From Atherix ibis (lineage: Eukaryota; Arthropoda; Insecta; Diptera; Athericidae): a stretch of 64,000 nucleotides of DNA. Position 1 is the first letter of the stretch. The number at the start of each line of letters is the position of its first letter. Positions 22,591 through 34,000 of this stretch are shown in pieces. The notes under the pieces were generated by a model that saw only the letters and a program-made list of their open reading frames with translations, was not told where the DNA came from and made no database searches. Location of the stretch: assembly GCA_958298945.1 (NCBI GenBank), contig OY282608.1, positions 12,067,933 to 12,131,932 of the forward strand. Reading direction: 5' to 3'. Both the position numbers and the translations under genes were made by a program.

Positions 22591-23884
22591 GTTGGCTTGT
22601 TGGCTTGTTGGTTTGTTGGTTTGTTGATTTGTTGATTTGTTGGTTTGTTGGTTTGTTGTTTTGTTGGCTTGTTGGCTTGTTGGTTTGTTGGCTTGTTGGT
22701 TTGTTTGTTTGTTGGTTTGTTCGTTTGTTGGTTTGTTGGTTTATTGGTTTGTTGGTTTGTTGGTTTGTTGGTTTGTTGGTTTGTTCGTTTGTTGGTTTGT
22801 TGGTTTATTCGTTTGTTGGTTTGTTGGTTTGTTGGTTTGTTGGTTTGTTGGTTTGTTGGCTTGTTGGCTTGTTGGCTTGTTGGTTTGTTGGTTTGTTGGT
22901 TTGTTCGTTTGTTGGTTTGTTTTTTTGTTGGTTTGTTGGTTTGTTGGCTTGTTGGCTTGTTGGTTTATTGGTTTGTTGGCTTTTTGGTTTGTTGGTTTGT
23001 TGGTTTGTTGGTATGTTGGTTTGTTGGTTTGTTGGTTTGTTGGTTTGTCCGTTTGTTGGTTTGTTGGTTTGTTTGTTTGTTGGCTTGTTGGTTTGTTGGT
23101 TTGTTCGTTTGTTGGTTTGTTGGTTTGTTGGTTTTTTGGTTTGTTGGTTTGTTGGTTTGTTGGTTTGTTGGTTTGTTGGCTTATTGGTTGGTTGGCTTGT
23201 TGGCTTGTTGGTTTGTTGGTTTGTTTGTTTGTTGGTTTGTTGGTTTGTTGGTTTGTTGGTTTGTTGGCTTGTTGGCTTGTTGGTTTGTTGGTTTGTTGGT
23301 TTGTTGGCTTGTTGGCTTGTTGGTTTGTTGGTTTGTTGGTTTGTTGGTTTGTTCATGTTTTGGTTTGTTGGTTTGTTGGTTTGTTGGCTTGTTGGTTTGT
23401 TCGTTCGTTGGCTTTTTGGTTTGTTGGTTTGTTGGTTTGTTGGTTTTTTGGTTTGTTGGTTTGTTGGTTTGTTGGTTTGTTGGCTTGCTGGCTTATTGGC
23501 TTGTTGGTTTGTTGGTTTGTTCGTTTGTTGGTTTGTTGGCTTATTGGTTGGTTGGCTTGTTGGCTTGTTGGTTTGTTGGTTTGTTCGTTTGTTGGTTTGT
23601 TGGTTTGTTGGTTTGTTGGCTTATTGGCTTGTTGGTTTGTTGGTTTGTTGGTTTGTTCATTTTTTGGTTTGTTGGTTTGTTGGCTTGTTGGTTTGTTCGT
23701 TTGTTGGCTTTTTGGTTTGTTGGTTTGTTGGTTTGTTGGTTTGTTGGTTTGTTGGTTTGTTGGTTTGTTGGTTTGTTGGTTTGTTGGTTTGTTGGTTTGT
23801 TGGTTTGTTCGTTTTTTGGTTTGTTGGTTTGTTGGTTTGTTGGTTTGTTGGCTTGTTGGTTTGTTGGTTTGTTGGTTGTTTGGT
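22591..23884 (+). repeat. Region C, second TTCATGTTTTGG module
   Basis: Carries TCATGTTTTGG at 23353 and parallels 19,800-21,050 at an offset near 2,832. The double Arg-type variant TTCGTTCGTTGG near 23,399 is a private change. Two GGCTTATTGG stretches near 23,490 and 23,540, with GGTTGGTTGG in the second, match about 20,730-20,790. No gene is seen. Confidence 0.65.
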
Positions 23885-25319
23885 TTGTTGATTTGTTGGT
23901 TTGTTGGTTTGTTGGTTTGTTGGTTTGCTGGCTTATTGGCTTGTTGGTTTGTTGGTTTGTTCGTTTGTTGGTTTGTTGGTTTGTTGTATTGTTGGATTGT
24001 TGGCTTGTTGGTTTGTTGGTTTGTTGGCTTGTTGGTTTGTTGGTTTTTTGGTTTGTCGGTTTTTTGGTTTGTTGGTTTGTTGGTTTGTTGGTATGTTGGT
24101 TTGTTGGTTTGTTGGTTTGTTGGTTTGTTGGTTTGTTGGTTTGTTGGTTTGTTGGCTTGTTGGTTTGTTGGTTTGTTAGTTTTTTGGTGTGTTTGTTTGT
24201 TGGCTTGTTGGCTTGTTGGTTTGTTGGTTTGTTCGTTTTTTTGTTTGTTGGCTTGTTGGTTTGTTCGTTTGTTGGTTTGTTGGTTACTTGGTTTGTTGGT
24301 TTGTTGGTTTGTTGGTTTGTTCGTTTGTTGATTTGTTGGTTTGTTGGTTTGTTGGTTTGTTGGTTTGTTGGCTTGTTGGTTTGTTGGTTTGTTGGTTTGT
24401 TCGTTTGTTGGCTTGTTGGTTTGTTGGCTTGTTGGCTTGTTGGTTTGTTGGTTTGTTGATTTGTTTGTTTGTTGGTTTGTTGTTTTGTTGGCTTGTTGGC
24501 TTGTTGGTTTTTTGGCTTGTTGATTTGTTCGTTTGTTGGTTTGTTCGTTTGTTGGTTTGTTGGTTTGTTGGTTTGTTGGTTTGTTGGTTTGTTGGTTTGT
24601 TGGTTTGTTGGTTTGTTGGTTTGTTGGTTTGTTGGTTTGTTGGTTTGTTCGTTTGTTGGTTTGTTGGTTTGTTGGTTTGTTGGTTTGTTGGTTTGTTGGT
24701 TTGTTGGCTTGTTGGCTTATTGGTTTGTTGGTTTGTTGGTTTGTTGGTTTGTTCGTTTGTTGGTTTGTTATTTTGTTGGTTTGTTGGCTTGTTGGCTTGT
24801 TGGTTTATTGGTTTGTTGGCTTTTTCGTTTGTTGGTTTGTTGGTTTGTTGGTATGTTGGTTTGTTGGTTTGTTGGTTTGTTGGTTTGTCCGTTTGTTGGT
24901 TTGTTGGTTTGTTTGTTTGTTGGCTTGTTGGTTTGTTGGTTTGTTCGTTTGTTGGTTAGTTGGTTTGTTGGTTTTTTGGTTTGTTGGTATGTTGGCTTGT
25001 TGGTTTGTTGGCTTGTTGGCTTGTTGGTTTGTTGGTTTGTTCGTTTGTTGGTTTGTTGGTTTGTTGTATTGTTGGATTGTTGGCTTGTTGGTTTGTTGGT
25101 TTGTTGGCTTGTTGGTTTGTTGGTTTTTTGGTTTGTCGGTTTGTTGGTTTGTTGGTTTGTTGGTTTGTTGGTATGTTGGTTTGTTGGTTTGTTGGTTTGT
25201 TGGTTTGTTGGTTTGTTGGTTTGTTGGCTTGTTGGTTTGTTGGTTTGTTAGTTTTTTGGTGTGTTTGTTTGTTGGCTTGTTGGCTTGTTGGTTTGTTGGT
25301 TTGTTCGTTTTTTGGTTTG
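23885..25319 (+). repeat. Region C ~2.7-kb period block, second copy
   Basis: Second copy of 21,181-22,590. A private change is TTCGTTTTTTTG near 24,234, where other copies read TTCGTTTTTTGG. The block itself contains a further repeated marker pair, TTGTATTGTTGGATTG near 25,068. The marker therefore appears in the series 17,112, 19,313, 21,282, 22,337, 23,986, 25,068 and 26,696 across region C. Confidence 0.72.
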
Positions 25320-26580
25320 TTGGCTTGTTGGTTTGTTCGTTTGTTGGTTTGTTGGTTACTTGGTTTGTTGGTTTGTTGGTTTGTTGGGTTGTTCGTTTGT
25401 TGATTTGTTGGTTTGTTGGTTTGTTGGTTTGTTGGTTTGTTGGCTTGTTGGTTTGTTGGTTTGTTGGTTTGTTCGTTTGTTGGCTTATTGGTTGGTTGGC
25501 TTGTTGGCTTGTTGGTTTGTTGGTTTGTTTGTTTGTTGGTTTGTTGGTTTGTTGGTTTGTTGGTTTGTTGGCTTGTTGGCTTGTTGGTTTGTTGGTTTGT
25601 TGGTTTGTTGGCTTGTTAGCTTGTTGGTTTGTTGGTTTGTTGGTTTGTTGGTTTGTTCATGTTTTGGTTTGTTGGTTTGTTGGCTTGTTGGTTTGTTCGT
25701 TTGTTGGCTTTTTGGTTTGTTGGTTTGTTGGTTTGTTGGTTTGTTGGTTTGTTGATTTGTTGGTTTGTTGGTTTGTTGGTTTGTTCGTTTTTTGGTTTGT
25801 TGGTTTGTTGGTTTGTTGGCTTGTTGGTTTGTTGGTTTGTTAGTTTTTTGGTGTGTTTGTTTGTTTGCTTGTTGGTTTGTTGGTTTGTTGGTTTGTTGGT
25901 TTGTTGGTTTGTTGGTTTGTTGCTTTGTTCGTTTTTTGGTTTGCTGGCTTGTTGGTTTGTTCGTTTGTTGGTTTGTTGGCTACTTGGTTTGTTGGTTTGT
26001 TGGGTTGTTCGTTTGTTGGTTTGTTGGTTTGTTCGTTTGTTGGTTTGTTGGTTTGTTGGCTTGTTGGTTTGTTCGTTTGTTGGTTTGTTGGTTACTTGGT
26101 TTGTTGGTTTGTTGGTTTGTTGGGTTGTTCGTTTGTTGATTTGTTGGTTTGTTGGTTTGTTGGTTTGTTGGTTTGTTGGCTTGTTGGTTTGTTGGTTTGT
26201 TGGTTTGTTCGTTTGTTGGCTTATTGGTTGGTTGGCTTGTTGGCTTGTTGGTTTGTTGGTTTGTTTGTTTGTTGGTTTGTTGGTTTGTTGGTTTGTTGGT
26301 TTGTTGGCTTGTTGGCTTGTTGGTTTGTTGGTTTGTTGGTTTGTTGGCTTGTTGGCTTGTTGGTTTGTTGGTTTGTTGGTTTGTTGGTTTGTTCATGTTT
26401 TGGTTTGTTGGTTTGTTGGTTTGTTGGCTTGTTGGTTTGTTCGTTTGTTGGCTTTTTGGTTTGTTGGTTTGTTGGTTTGTTGGTTTGTTGGTTTGTTGAT
26501 TTGTTGGTTTGTTGGTTTGTTGGTTTGTTCGTTTTTTGGTTTGTTGGTTTGTTGGTTTGTTGGTTTGTTGGCTTGTTGGT
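25320..26580 (+). repeat. 736-bp offset duplication with TTCATGTTTTGG
   Basis: About 0.5 kb at 25,320-25,830 recurs at 26,056-26,580 (offset 736, later 744). Both carry GGTTACTTGG, GGGTTGTTCGTTTGTTGATTTG, GGCTTATTGGTTGGTTGG and TCATGTTTTGG. The first copy shows TTAGCTTG near 25,617. The intervening piece contains GGCTACTTGG near 25,979, a variant found again near 27,089. Confidence 0.75.
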
Positions 26581-28389
26581 TTGTTGGTTTGTTGGTTGTT
26601 TGGTTTGTTGGTTTGTTGGTTTGTTGGTTTGTTGGTTTGTTGGCTTATTGGCTTGTTGGTTTGTTGGTTTGTTCGTTTGTTGGTTTCTGATTTGCTGTAT
26701 TGTTGGATTGTTGGCTTGTTGGTTTGTTGGTTTGTTGGCTTGTTGGTTTGTTGGTTTTTTGGTTTGTTGGTTTGTTGGTTTGTTGTTTGTTGGTTTGTTG
26801 GTATGTTGGCTTGTTGGTTTGTTGGTTTGTTGGTTTGTTGGTTTGTTGGTTTGTTGGTTTGTTGGCTTGTTGGTTTGTTGGTTTGTTAGTTTTTTGGTGT
26901 GTTTGTTTGTTTGCTTGTTGGTTTGTTGGTTTGTTGGTTTGTTGGTTTGTTGGTATGTTGGCTTGTTGGTTTGTTGGTTTGTTGGTTTGTTGGTTTGTTG
27001 GTTTGTTGGTTTGTTGGCTTGTTGGTTTGTTGGTTTGTTAGTTTTTTGGTGTGTTTGTTTGTTTGCTTGTTCGTTTGTTGGTTTGTTGGCTACTTGGTTT
27101 GTTGGTTTGTTGGTTTGTTGGGTTGTTCGTTTGTTGGTTTGTTGGTTTGTTCGTTTGTTGATTTGTTGGTTTGTTGGTTTTTTGGTTTGTTGGTTGGTTG
27201 GTTTGTTGGCTTGTTGGTTTGTTGGCCTGTTGGTTTGTTCGTTTGTTGGTTTGTTAGTTTGTTGGTTTGTGGGTTTGTTCGTTTGTTGGTTTGTTGGTTT
27301 GTTGGTTTGTTGGTCTGTTGGTTTGTTGGTTTGTTGGTTTGTTTGTTTGTTGGTTTGTTGGTTTGTTGCTTTGTTGGTTTGTTGGTTTGTTCGTTTGTTG
27401 GTTTGTTTGTTTGTTGGTTTTTTGGCTTGTTGGTTTGTTGGTTTGTTGGCTTGTTGGTTTGTTGGTTTGTTGGTTTGTTGGTTTGTTGATTTGTTGGTTT
27501 GTTGGTTTGTTGGTTTGTTGGCTTGTTGGTTTGTTGGTTTGTTGGTTTGTTGGTTTGTTGGTTTGTTGGTTTGTTGGTTTGTTGGCTTGTTGGTTTGTTG
27601 GTTTGTTAGTTTTTTGGTGTGTTTGTTTGTTGGCTTGTTGGCTTGTTGGTTTGTTCGTTTTTTGGTTTGTTGGCTTGTTGATTTGTTCGTTTGTTGGTTT
27701 GTTGGTTACTTGGTTTGTTGGTTTGTTGGTTTGTTGGGTTGTTCGTTTGTTGGTTTGTTGGTTTGTTGGTTTGTTGGCTTGTTGGTTTGTTGGTTTGTTG
27801 GTTTGTTCGTTTGTTCGTTTGTTGGCTTGTTGGTTTGTTGGCTTGTTGGCTTGTTGGTTTGTTGGTTTGTTGGTTTGTTGTTTTTTTGGCTTGTTGGCTT
27901 GTTGGTTTGTTGGTTTGTTGGCTTGTTGGTTTGTTTGTTTGTTGGTTTGTTTGTTTGTTGGTTTGTTGGTTTGTTGGTTTGTTGGTTTGTTGGTTTGTTG
28001 GTTTGTTGGTTTGTTGGTTTGTTGGTTTGTTGGTTTGTTGGTTTGTTCGTTTGTTGGTTTGTTGGTTTGTTGGTTTGTTGGTTTGTTGGCTTGTTGGCTT
28101 GTTGGTTTGTTGGTTTGTTGGTTTGTTCGTTTGTTGGTTTATTATTTTGTTGGTTTTTTGGCTTGTTGGCTTGTTGGTTTATTGGTTTGTTGGCTTTTTG
28201 GTTTGTTGGTTTGTTGGTTTGTTGGTATGTTGGTTTGTTGGTTTGTTGGTTTGTTGGTTTGTCCGTTTGTTGGTTTGTTGGTTTTTTGGTTTGTTGGTTT
28301 GTTGGTTTGTTGGTTTGTTGGTTTGTTGGCTTGTTGGCTTGTTGGTTTGTTGGCTTGTTAGTTTTTTGGTGTGTTTGTTTGTTGGCTTG
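26581..28389 (+). repeat. Region C distal part with two single-base register losses
   Basis: Two register losses fall within 100 bp: at 26682, where GGTTTCTGATTTG replaces a longer spacing, and at 26777, where a 7-bp unit TTGTTTG occurs. Repeated TTAGTTTTTTGGTGTG marks occur near 25,840, 26,888, 27,038, 27,606 and 28,358. These suggest short-period duplication. Downstream of 27,600 the mark order resembles 21,460-22,150. No gene is seen. Confidence 0.65.
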
Positions 28390-29450
28390 TTGGCTTGTTG
28401 GTTTGTTAGTTTTTTGGTGTGTTCGTTTTTTGGTTTGTTGGCTTGTTGGTTTGTTCGTTTGTTGGTTTGTTGGTTACTTGGTTTGTTGGTTTGTTAGTTT
28501 GTTGGGTTGTTCGTTTGTTGATTTGTTGGTTTGTTGGTTTGTTGGTTTGTTGGTTTGTTGGTTTGTTGGCTTGTTGGTTTGTTGGCCTGTTGGTTTGTTC
28601 GTTTGTTCGTTTGTTGGTTTGTTAGTTTGTTGGTTTGTTGGTTTGTTGGTTTGTTGGTTTGTTCGTTTGTTGGTTTGTTGGTTTATTGGTTTGTTGGTTT
28701 GTTGGTTTGTTGGTTTGTTGGTTTGTTGGTTTGTTCGTTTGTTTATTTGTTGGTTTGTTGGTTTGTTGGTTTGTTGGTTTGTTGGTTTGTTGGTTTGTTG
28801 GCTTGTTGGCTTATTGGTTTGTTGGTTTGTTGGATTGTTCGTTTGTTGGCTTGTTGGTCTGTTGACTTGCTGGCTTGTTGGTTTGTTGGTTTGTTGGTTT
28901 GTTGGTTTGTTGGTTTGTTGTTTTGTTGGCTTGTTGGCTTATTGCTTTGTTGGCTTGTTGGCTTGTTGGTTTGTTTGTTTGTTGGTTTGTTCGTTTGTTG
29001 GTTTATTGGTTTGTTGGTTTGTTGGTTTGTTGGTTTGTTGGTTTGTTGGTTTGTTGGTTTGTTGGCTTGTTGGCTTGTTGGTTTTTTGGTTTGTTGGCTT
29101 GTTGGTTTGTTGGTTTGTTGGCTTGTTGGTTTGTTGGCCTGTTGGTTTGTTCGTTTGTTGGTTTGTCTGTGTGTTGGTTTGTTGGTTTGTTCGTTTGTTG
29201 GTTTGTTGGTTTGTTGGTTTGTTGGTTTGTTCGTTTCTTCGCTTGTTGGTTAGTTGGCTTGTTGGTTTGTTGGTTTGTTGGTTTGTTCGTTTGTTGGTTT
29301 GTTTGGTTGATGGTTTGTTGGCTTGTTGGTTTGTTGGTTTGTTGGTTTGTTGGTTTGTTGGTTTGTTGGTTTGTTGGTTTGTTTGTCTGCTCGTTTGTTT
29401 GTTTGTTGGTTTTTGGCTTGTTGTTTTGTTAACTTGTTTGCTTGTTGGTT
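28390..29450 (+). repeat. Region D ~1.13-kb tandem unit, first copy
   Basis: Matches about 29,490-30,590 at offset 1,119 rising to 1,143. Shared marks are GGTTACTTGG, GGCCTG units, GGATTGTTCG, GGTCTGTTGAC near 28,856/29,999, GGCTTATTGCTTTG near 28,935/30,078, and a register-losing GGTTTTTGG followed by TTGTTTTGTTAACTTG (29408 and 30543). Private changes in this copy include TTTGTCTGTGTG near 29,166 and TTCGTTTCTTCGC near 29,232. Confidence 0.75.
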
Positions 29451-31064
29451 TGTTGGTGTGTTTGTTTGTTGGCTTGTTGGCTTGTTGGTTTGTTAGTTTT
29501 TTGGTGTGTTTGTTTGTTGGCTTGTTGGTTTGTTGGTTTGTTCGTTTTTTGGTTTGTTGGCTTGTTGGTTTGTTCGTTTGTTGGTTTGTTGGTTACTTGG
29601 TTTGTTGGTTTGTTGGTTTGTTGGGTTGTTCGTTTGTTGATTTGTTGGTTTGTTGGTTTGTTGGTTTGTTGGTTTGTTGGTTTGTTGGCTTGTTGGTTTG
29701 TTGGCCTGTTGGTTTGTTCGTTTGTTTGTTTGTTGGTTTGTTAGATTGTTGGTTTGTTGGTTTGTTGGTTTGTTGGTTTGTTGGTTTGTTGGTTTGTTGG
29801 TTTGTTGGTTTGTTGGTTTGTTGGTTTGTTGGTTTGTTGGTTTGTTGGTTTGTTGGTTTGTTCGTTTGTTTGTTTGTTGGTTTGTTTGTTTGTTGGTTTG
29901 TTGGTTTGTTGGTTTGTTGGTTTGTTGGTTTGTTGGTTTGTTGGCTTGTTGGCTTATTGGTTTGTTGGTTTGTTGGATTGTTCGTTTGTTGGCTTGTTGG
30001 TCTGTTGACGTGCTGGCTTGTTGGTTTGTAGGTTTGTTGGTTTGTTGGTTTGTTGGTTTGTTGTTTTGTTGGCTTGTTGGCTTATTGCTTTGTTGGCTTG
30101 TTGGCTTGTTGGTTTGTTTGTTTGTTGGTTTGTTCGTTTGTTGGTTTATTGGTTTGTTGGTTTGTTGGTTTGTTGGTTTGTTGGTTTGTTGGTTTGTTGG
30201 TTTGTTGGCTTGTTGGCTTGTTGGTTTTTTGGTTTGTTGGCTTTTTGGTTTGTTGGTTTGTTGGCTTGTTGGTTTGTTGGCCTGTTGGTTTGTTCGTTTG
30301 TTGGTTTGTCTGTTTGTTGGTTTGTTGGTTTGTTCGTTTGTTGGTTTGTTGGTTTGTTGGTTTGTTGGTTTGTTCGTTTGTTCGCTTGTTGGTTAGTTGG
30401 CTTGTTGGTTTGTTGGTTTGTTGGTTTGTTCGTTTGTTGGTTTGTTTGGTTGTTGGTTTGTTGGCTTGTTGGTTTGTTGGTTTGTTGGTTTGTTGGTTTG
30501 TTGGTTTGTTGGTTTGTTGGTCTGCTCGTTTGTTGGTTTGTTGGTTTTTGGCTTGTTGTTTTGTTAACTTGTTTGCTTGTTGGTTTGTTGGTTTGTTCGT
30601 TTGTTGGCTTGTTGGCTTGTTGGTTTTTTGGTTTGTTGGTTTGTTGGTTTATTGGTTTGTTGGTTTGTTGGCTTGTTGGTTTGTTGGTTTGTTGGTTTGT
30701 TGGTTTGTTGGTTTGTTGGCTTGTTGGTTTGTTGGCTTGTTGGCTTTTTGGTTTGTTGGTTTGTTGGTTTGGTGGTTTGTTGGTTTGTTAGTTTGTTGGC
30801 TTGTTGGTTTGTTGGTTTGTTGGTTTGTTTATTTGTTGGTTTGTTCGTTTGTTCGTTTGTTCGTTTGTTGGTTTGTTGGTTTGTTGGTTTGTTGGCTTGT
30901 TGGTTTGTTGGTTTGTTGGTTTGTTGGTTTGTTGATTTGGTGGTTTGTTGGCTTGTTGGTTTGTTGGTTTGTTCATTTGTTAACTTGTTGGTTTGTTGGC
31001 TTGTTTGCTTGTTGGTTTGTTGGTTTGTTGGTTTGTTGGGTTGTTGGTTTGTTGGCTTGTTGGT
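29451..31064 (+). repeat. Region D second tandem copy and tail
   Basis: Second copy of the ~1.13-kb unit to about 30,590, with private changes TTGACGTG near 30,006 and TTTGTAGG near 30,028. It contains a pure run of 14 consensus units at 29751-29862. The tail (30,590-31,064) has TTAACTTG near 30,980, GGTGTG units and TTCATTTG, and leads into region E. The first part of region E (about 31,320-31,580) again resembles region D. Confidence 0.7.
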
Positions 31065-34000
31065 GTGTTGGTTTGTTGGTTTGTTTGTTTAGTGGTTTGT
31101 TCGTTTGTTGGCTTGTTGGTTTGTTGGTTTGTTGGTTTGTTGGTTTGTTGGCTTGTTGGTTTGTTGGTTTGTTGGCTTATTGGTTTGTTGGCTTGTTGGT
31201 TTGTTTGTTTGTTGGTTTGTTCGTTTGTTGGTTTGTTGGTTTGTTGGTTTGTTGGTTTGTTGGTTTGTTGGTTTGTTGGTTTGTTGGTTTGTTGGTTTGT
31301 TGGTTTGTTCGTTTGTTTGTTTGTTGGATTGTTGGTTTGTTAGTTTGTTGGTTTGTTGGTTTGTTGGTTTGTTGGTTTGTTGGCTTGTTGGCTTATTGGT
31401 TTGTTGGTTTGTTGGATTGTTCGTTTGTTGGCTTGTTGGTCTGTTGACTTGCTGGCTTGTTGGTTTGTTGGTTTGTTGGTTTGTTGGTTTGTTGGTTTGT
31501 TGTTTAGTTGGCTTGTTGGCTTATTGCTTTGTTGGCTTGTTGGCTTGTTGGTTTGTTTGTTTGTTGGTTTGTTCGTTTGTTGGTTTATTGGTTTGTTGGT
31601 TTGTTGGTTTGTTGGTTTGTTGGTTTGTTGGTTTGTTGGTTTGTTCGTTTGTTGGTTTGTTGCTTTGTTGGTTTGTTGGTTTGTTGGTTTGTTGGTTTGT
31701 TGGTTTGTTGGCTTGTTGGCTTGTTGGTTTGTTGGTTTGTTGGATTGTTCGTTTGTTGGTTTGTTGTTTTGTTGGTTTGTTGGTTTGTTGGTTTGTTTGT
31801 TTGTTGGTTTGTTCGTTTGTTGGTTTGTTGGTTTGTTGGTTTGTTGGCTTTTTGGTTTGTTGGTTTGTTGGTTTGTTGGTTTGTTGGCTTCTTGGTTTGT
31901 TGGTTTGTTGGTTTGTTGGTTTGTTGGTTTGTTCATTTTTTGGTTTGTTGGTTTGTTGGTTTGTTGGCTTGTTGGTTTGTTCGTTTGTTGGCTTTTTGGT
32001 TTGTTGGTTTGTTGGTTTGTTGGTGTGTTCGTTTTTTGGTTTGTTGGTTTGTTGTCTGGTTGGTTTGTTTGTTTGTTGGTTGTTTGGTATGTTGGCTTAT
32101 TGGCTTGTTGGTTTGTTGGTTTGTTCGTTTGTTGGTTTCTTGGTTTGTTGTTTTGTTGGATTGTTGGCTTGTTGGTTTGTTGGTTTGTTGGCTTGTTGGT
32201 TTGTTGGTTTTTTGGTTTGTTGGTTTGTTGGTTTTTTGGTTTGTTGGTTTGTTGGTTTGTGGGTTTGTTGGTTTTTGGTTTGTTGGTTTGTTGATTTGTT
32301 GGTTTTTTGGTTTGTTGGTTTGTTGGCTTATTGGTTTGTTGGTTTGTTAGTTTGTTGGTGTGTTTGTTTGTTGGCTTGTTGGCTTGTTGGTTTGTTGGTT
32401 TGTTGGTTTGTTGGTTTGTTGCTTTGTTCGTTTTTTTGTTTTGTTGGCTTGTTGGTTTGTTCGTTTGTTGGTTTGTTGGTTACTTGGTTTGTTGGAATGT
32501 TGGTTTGTTGGTTTGTTGGTTTGTTGGTTTGTTCGTTTGTTGGTTTGTTGGTTTGTTCGTTTGTTGGTTTGTTGGTTTGTTGGTTTGTTGGTTTGTTGGC
32601 TTTTTGGTTTGTTGGCTTGTTGGTTTGTTCGTTTGTTGGTTTGTTGGTTTGTTCGTTTGTTCGTTTGTTGGTTTGTTGGTTTGTTGCTTTGTTCGTTTTA
32701 TGGTTTGTTGGCTTGTTGGTTTGTTCGTTTGTTGGTTTGTTGGTGACTTGGTTTGTTGGAATGTTGGTTTGTTGGTTTGTTGGTTTGTTGGCTTGTTGGT
32801 TTGTTGGTTTGTTTGTTTGTTGGTTTGTTTTTTTGTTGGTTTGTTGGTTTGTTGGTGTGTTGGTTTATTGGTTTGTTGGCTTGTTGGTTTTTTGGTTTGT
32901 TGGTTTGTTGGCTTGTTGGTTTGTTGGTTTGTTGGTTTGTTGGTTTGTTGGTTTGTTGGTTTGTTGGTTTGTTGGTTTGTTGGTTTGCTGGCTTGTTGGT
33001 TTGTTGGTTTGTTCGTTTGTTGCTTTGTAGGTTTGTTGGTTTGTTGGCTTGTTGGCTTGTTGGTTTGTTGGTTTGTTGGTTTGTTGGCTTGTTGGTTTGT
33101 TGGTTTGTTGGTTTGTTGGTATGTTGGTTTGTTGGTTTGTTGGCTTATTGGCTTGTTGGTTTGTTGGTTTGTTCGTTTGTTGGTTTGTTGGTTTGTTGTT
33201 TTGTTGGATTGTTGGCTCGTTGGTTTTTTGGTTTGTTGGCTTGTTGGTTTGTTGGTTTTTTGGTTTGTTGGTTTGTTGGTTTTTTGGTTTGTTGGTTTGT
33301 TGGTTTGTTGGTTTGTTGGTTTGTTGGTTTGTTGGTTTGTTCGTTTGTTCGTTTGTTGGTTTGTTGGTTTGTTGGTTTGCTGGCTTGTTGGTTTGTCGGT
33401 TTGTTAGTTTGTTGGTGAGTTTGCTTGTTGGCTTGTGGGTTTGTTTGTTTGTTGGTTTGTTGGTTTGTTGGTTTTTTGGTTTGTTGGCTTTTTGGTTTTT
33501 TGGTTTGTTGGTTTGTTGGTTTGTTGGTTTGTTGGTTTGTTGGTTTGTTGGTTTGTTGGTTTGTTGGTTTGTTTGTTTGTTGGTTTGTTGGCTTGTTGGT
33601 TTGTTGGTTTGTTCGTTTGTTCGCTTGTTGGTTTGTTGGCTTGTTGGTTTGTTGGTTTGTTGGTTTGTTGGTTTGTTCGTTTGTTGGTTTGTTTGTTTGT
33701 TGGTTTGTTGGCTTGTTGGTTTGTTGGTTTGTTGGTTTGTTGGTTTGTTGGTTTGTTGGTCTGCTCGTTTGTTGGTTTGTTGCTTTGTTCGCTCGTTGGT
33801 TTGTTGGTTTTTTGGTTTGTTGGCTTGTTGTTTTGTTGGCTTGTTTGCTTGTTGGTTTGTTGGTTTGTTCGTTTGTTGGCTTGTTGGCTTGTAGGTTTGT
33901 TGGTTTGTTGGTTTGTTGGTTTGTTGGTTTGTTGGTTTGTTGGTTTGTTGGCTTGTTGGTTTGTTGGTTTGTTGGTTGGTTGGTTTGTTGGTTTGTTGGC

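Noticed and set aside
25853..30031. Open frame of 1,392 codons on +
   Set aside because: Same by-product of the stop-free unit. It runs through several unrelated duplication boundaries and register shifts, which a real gene would not.
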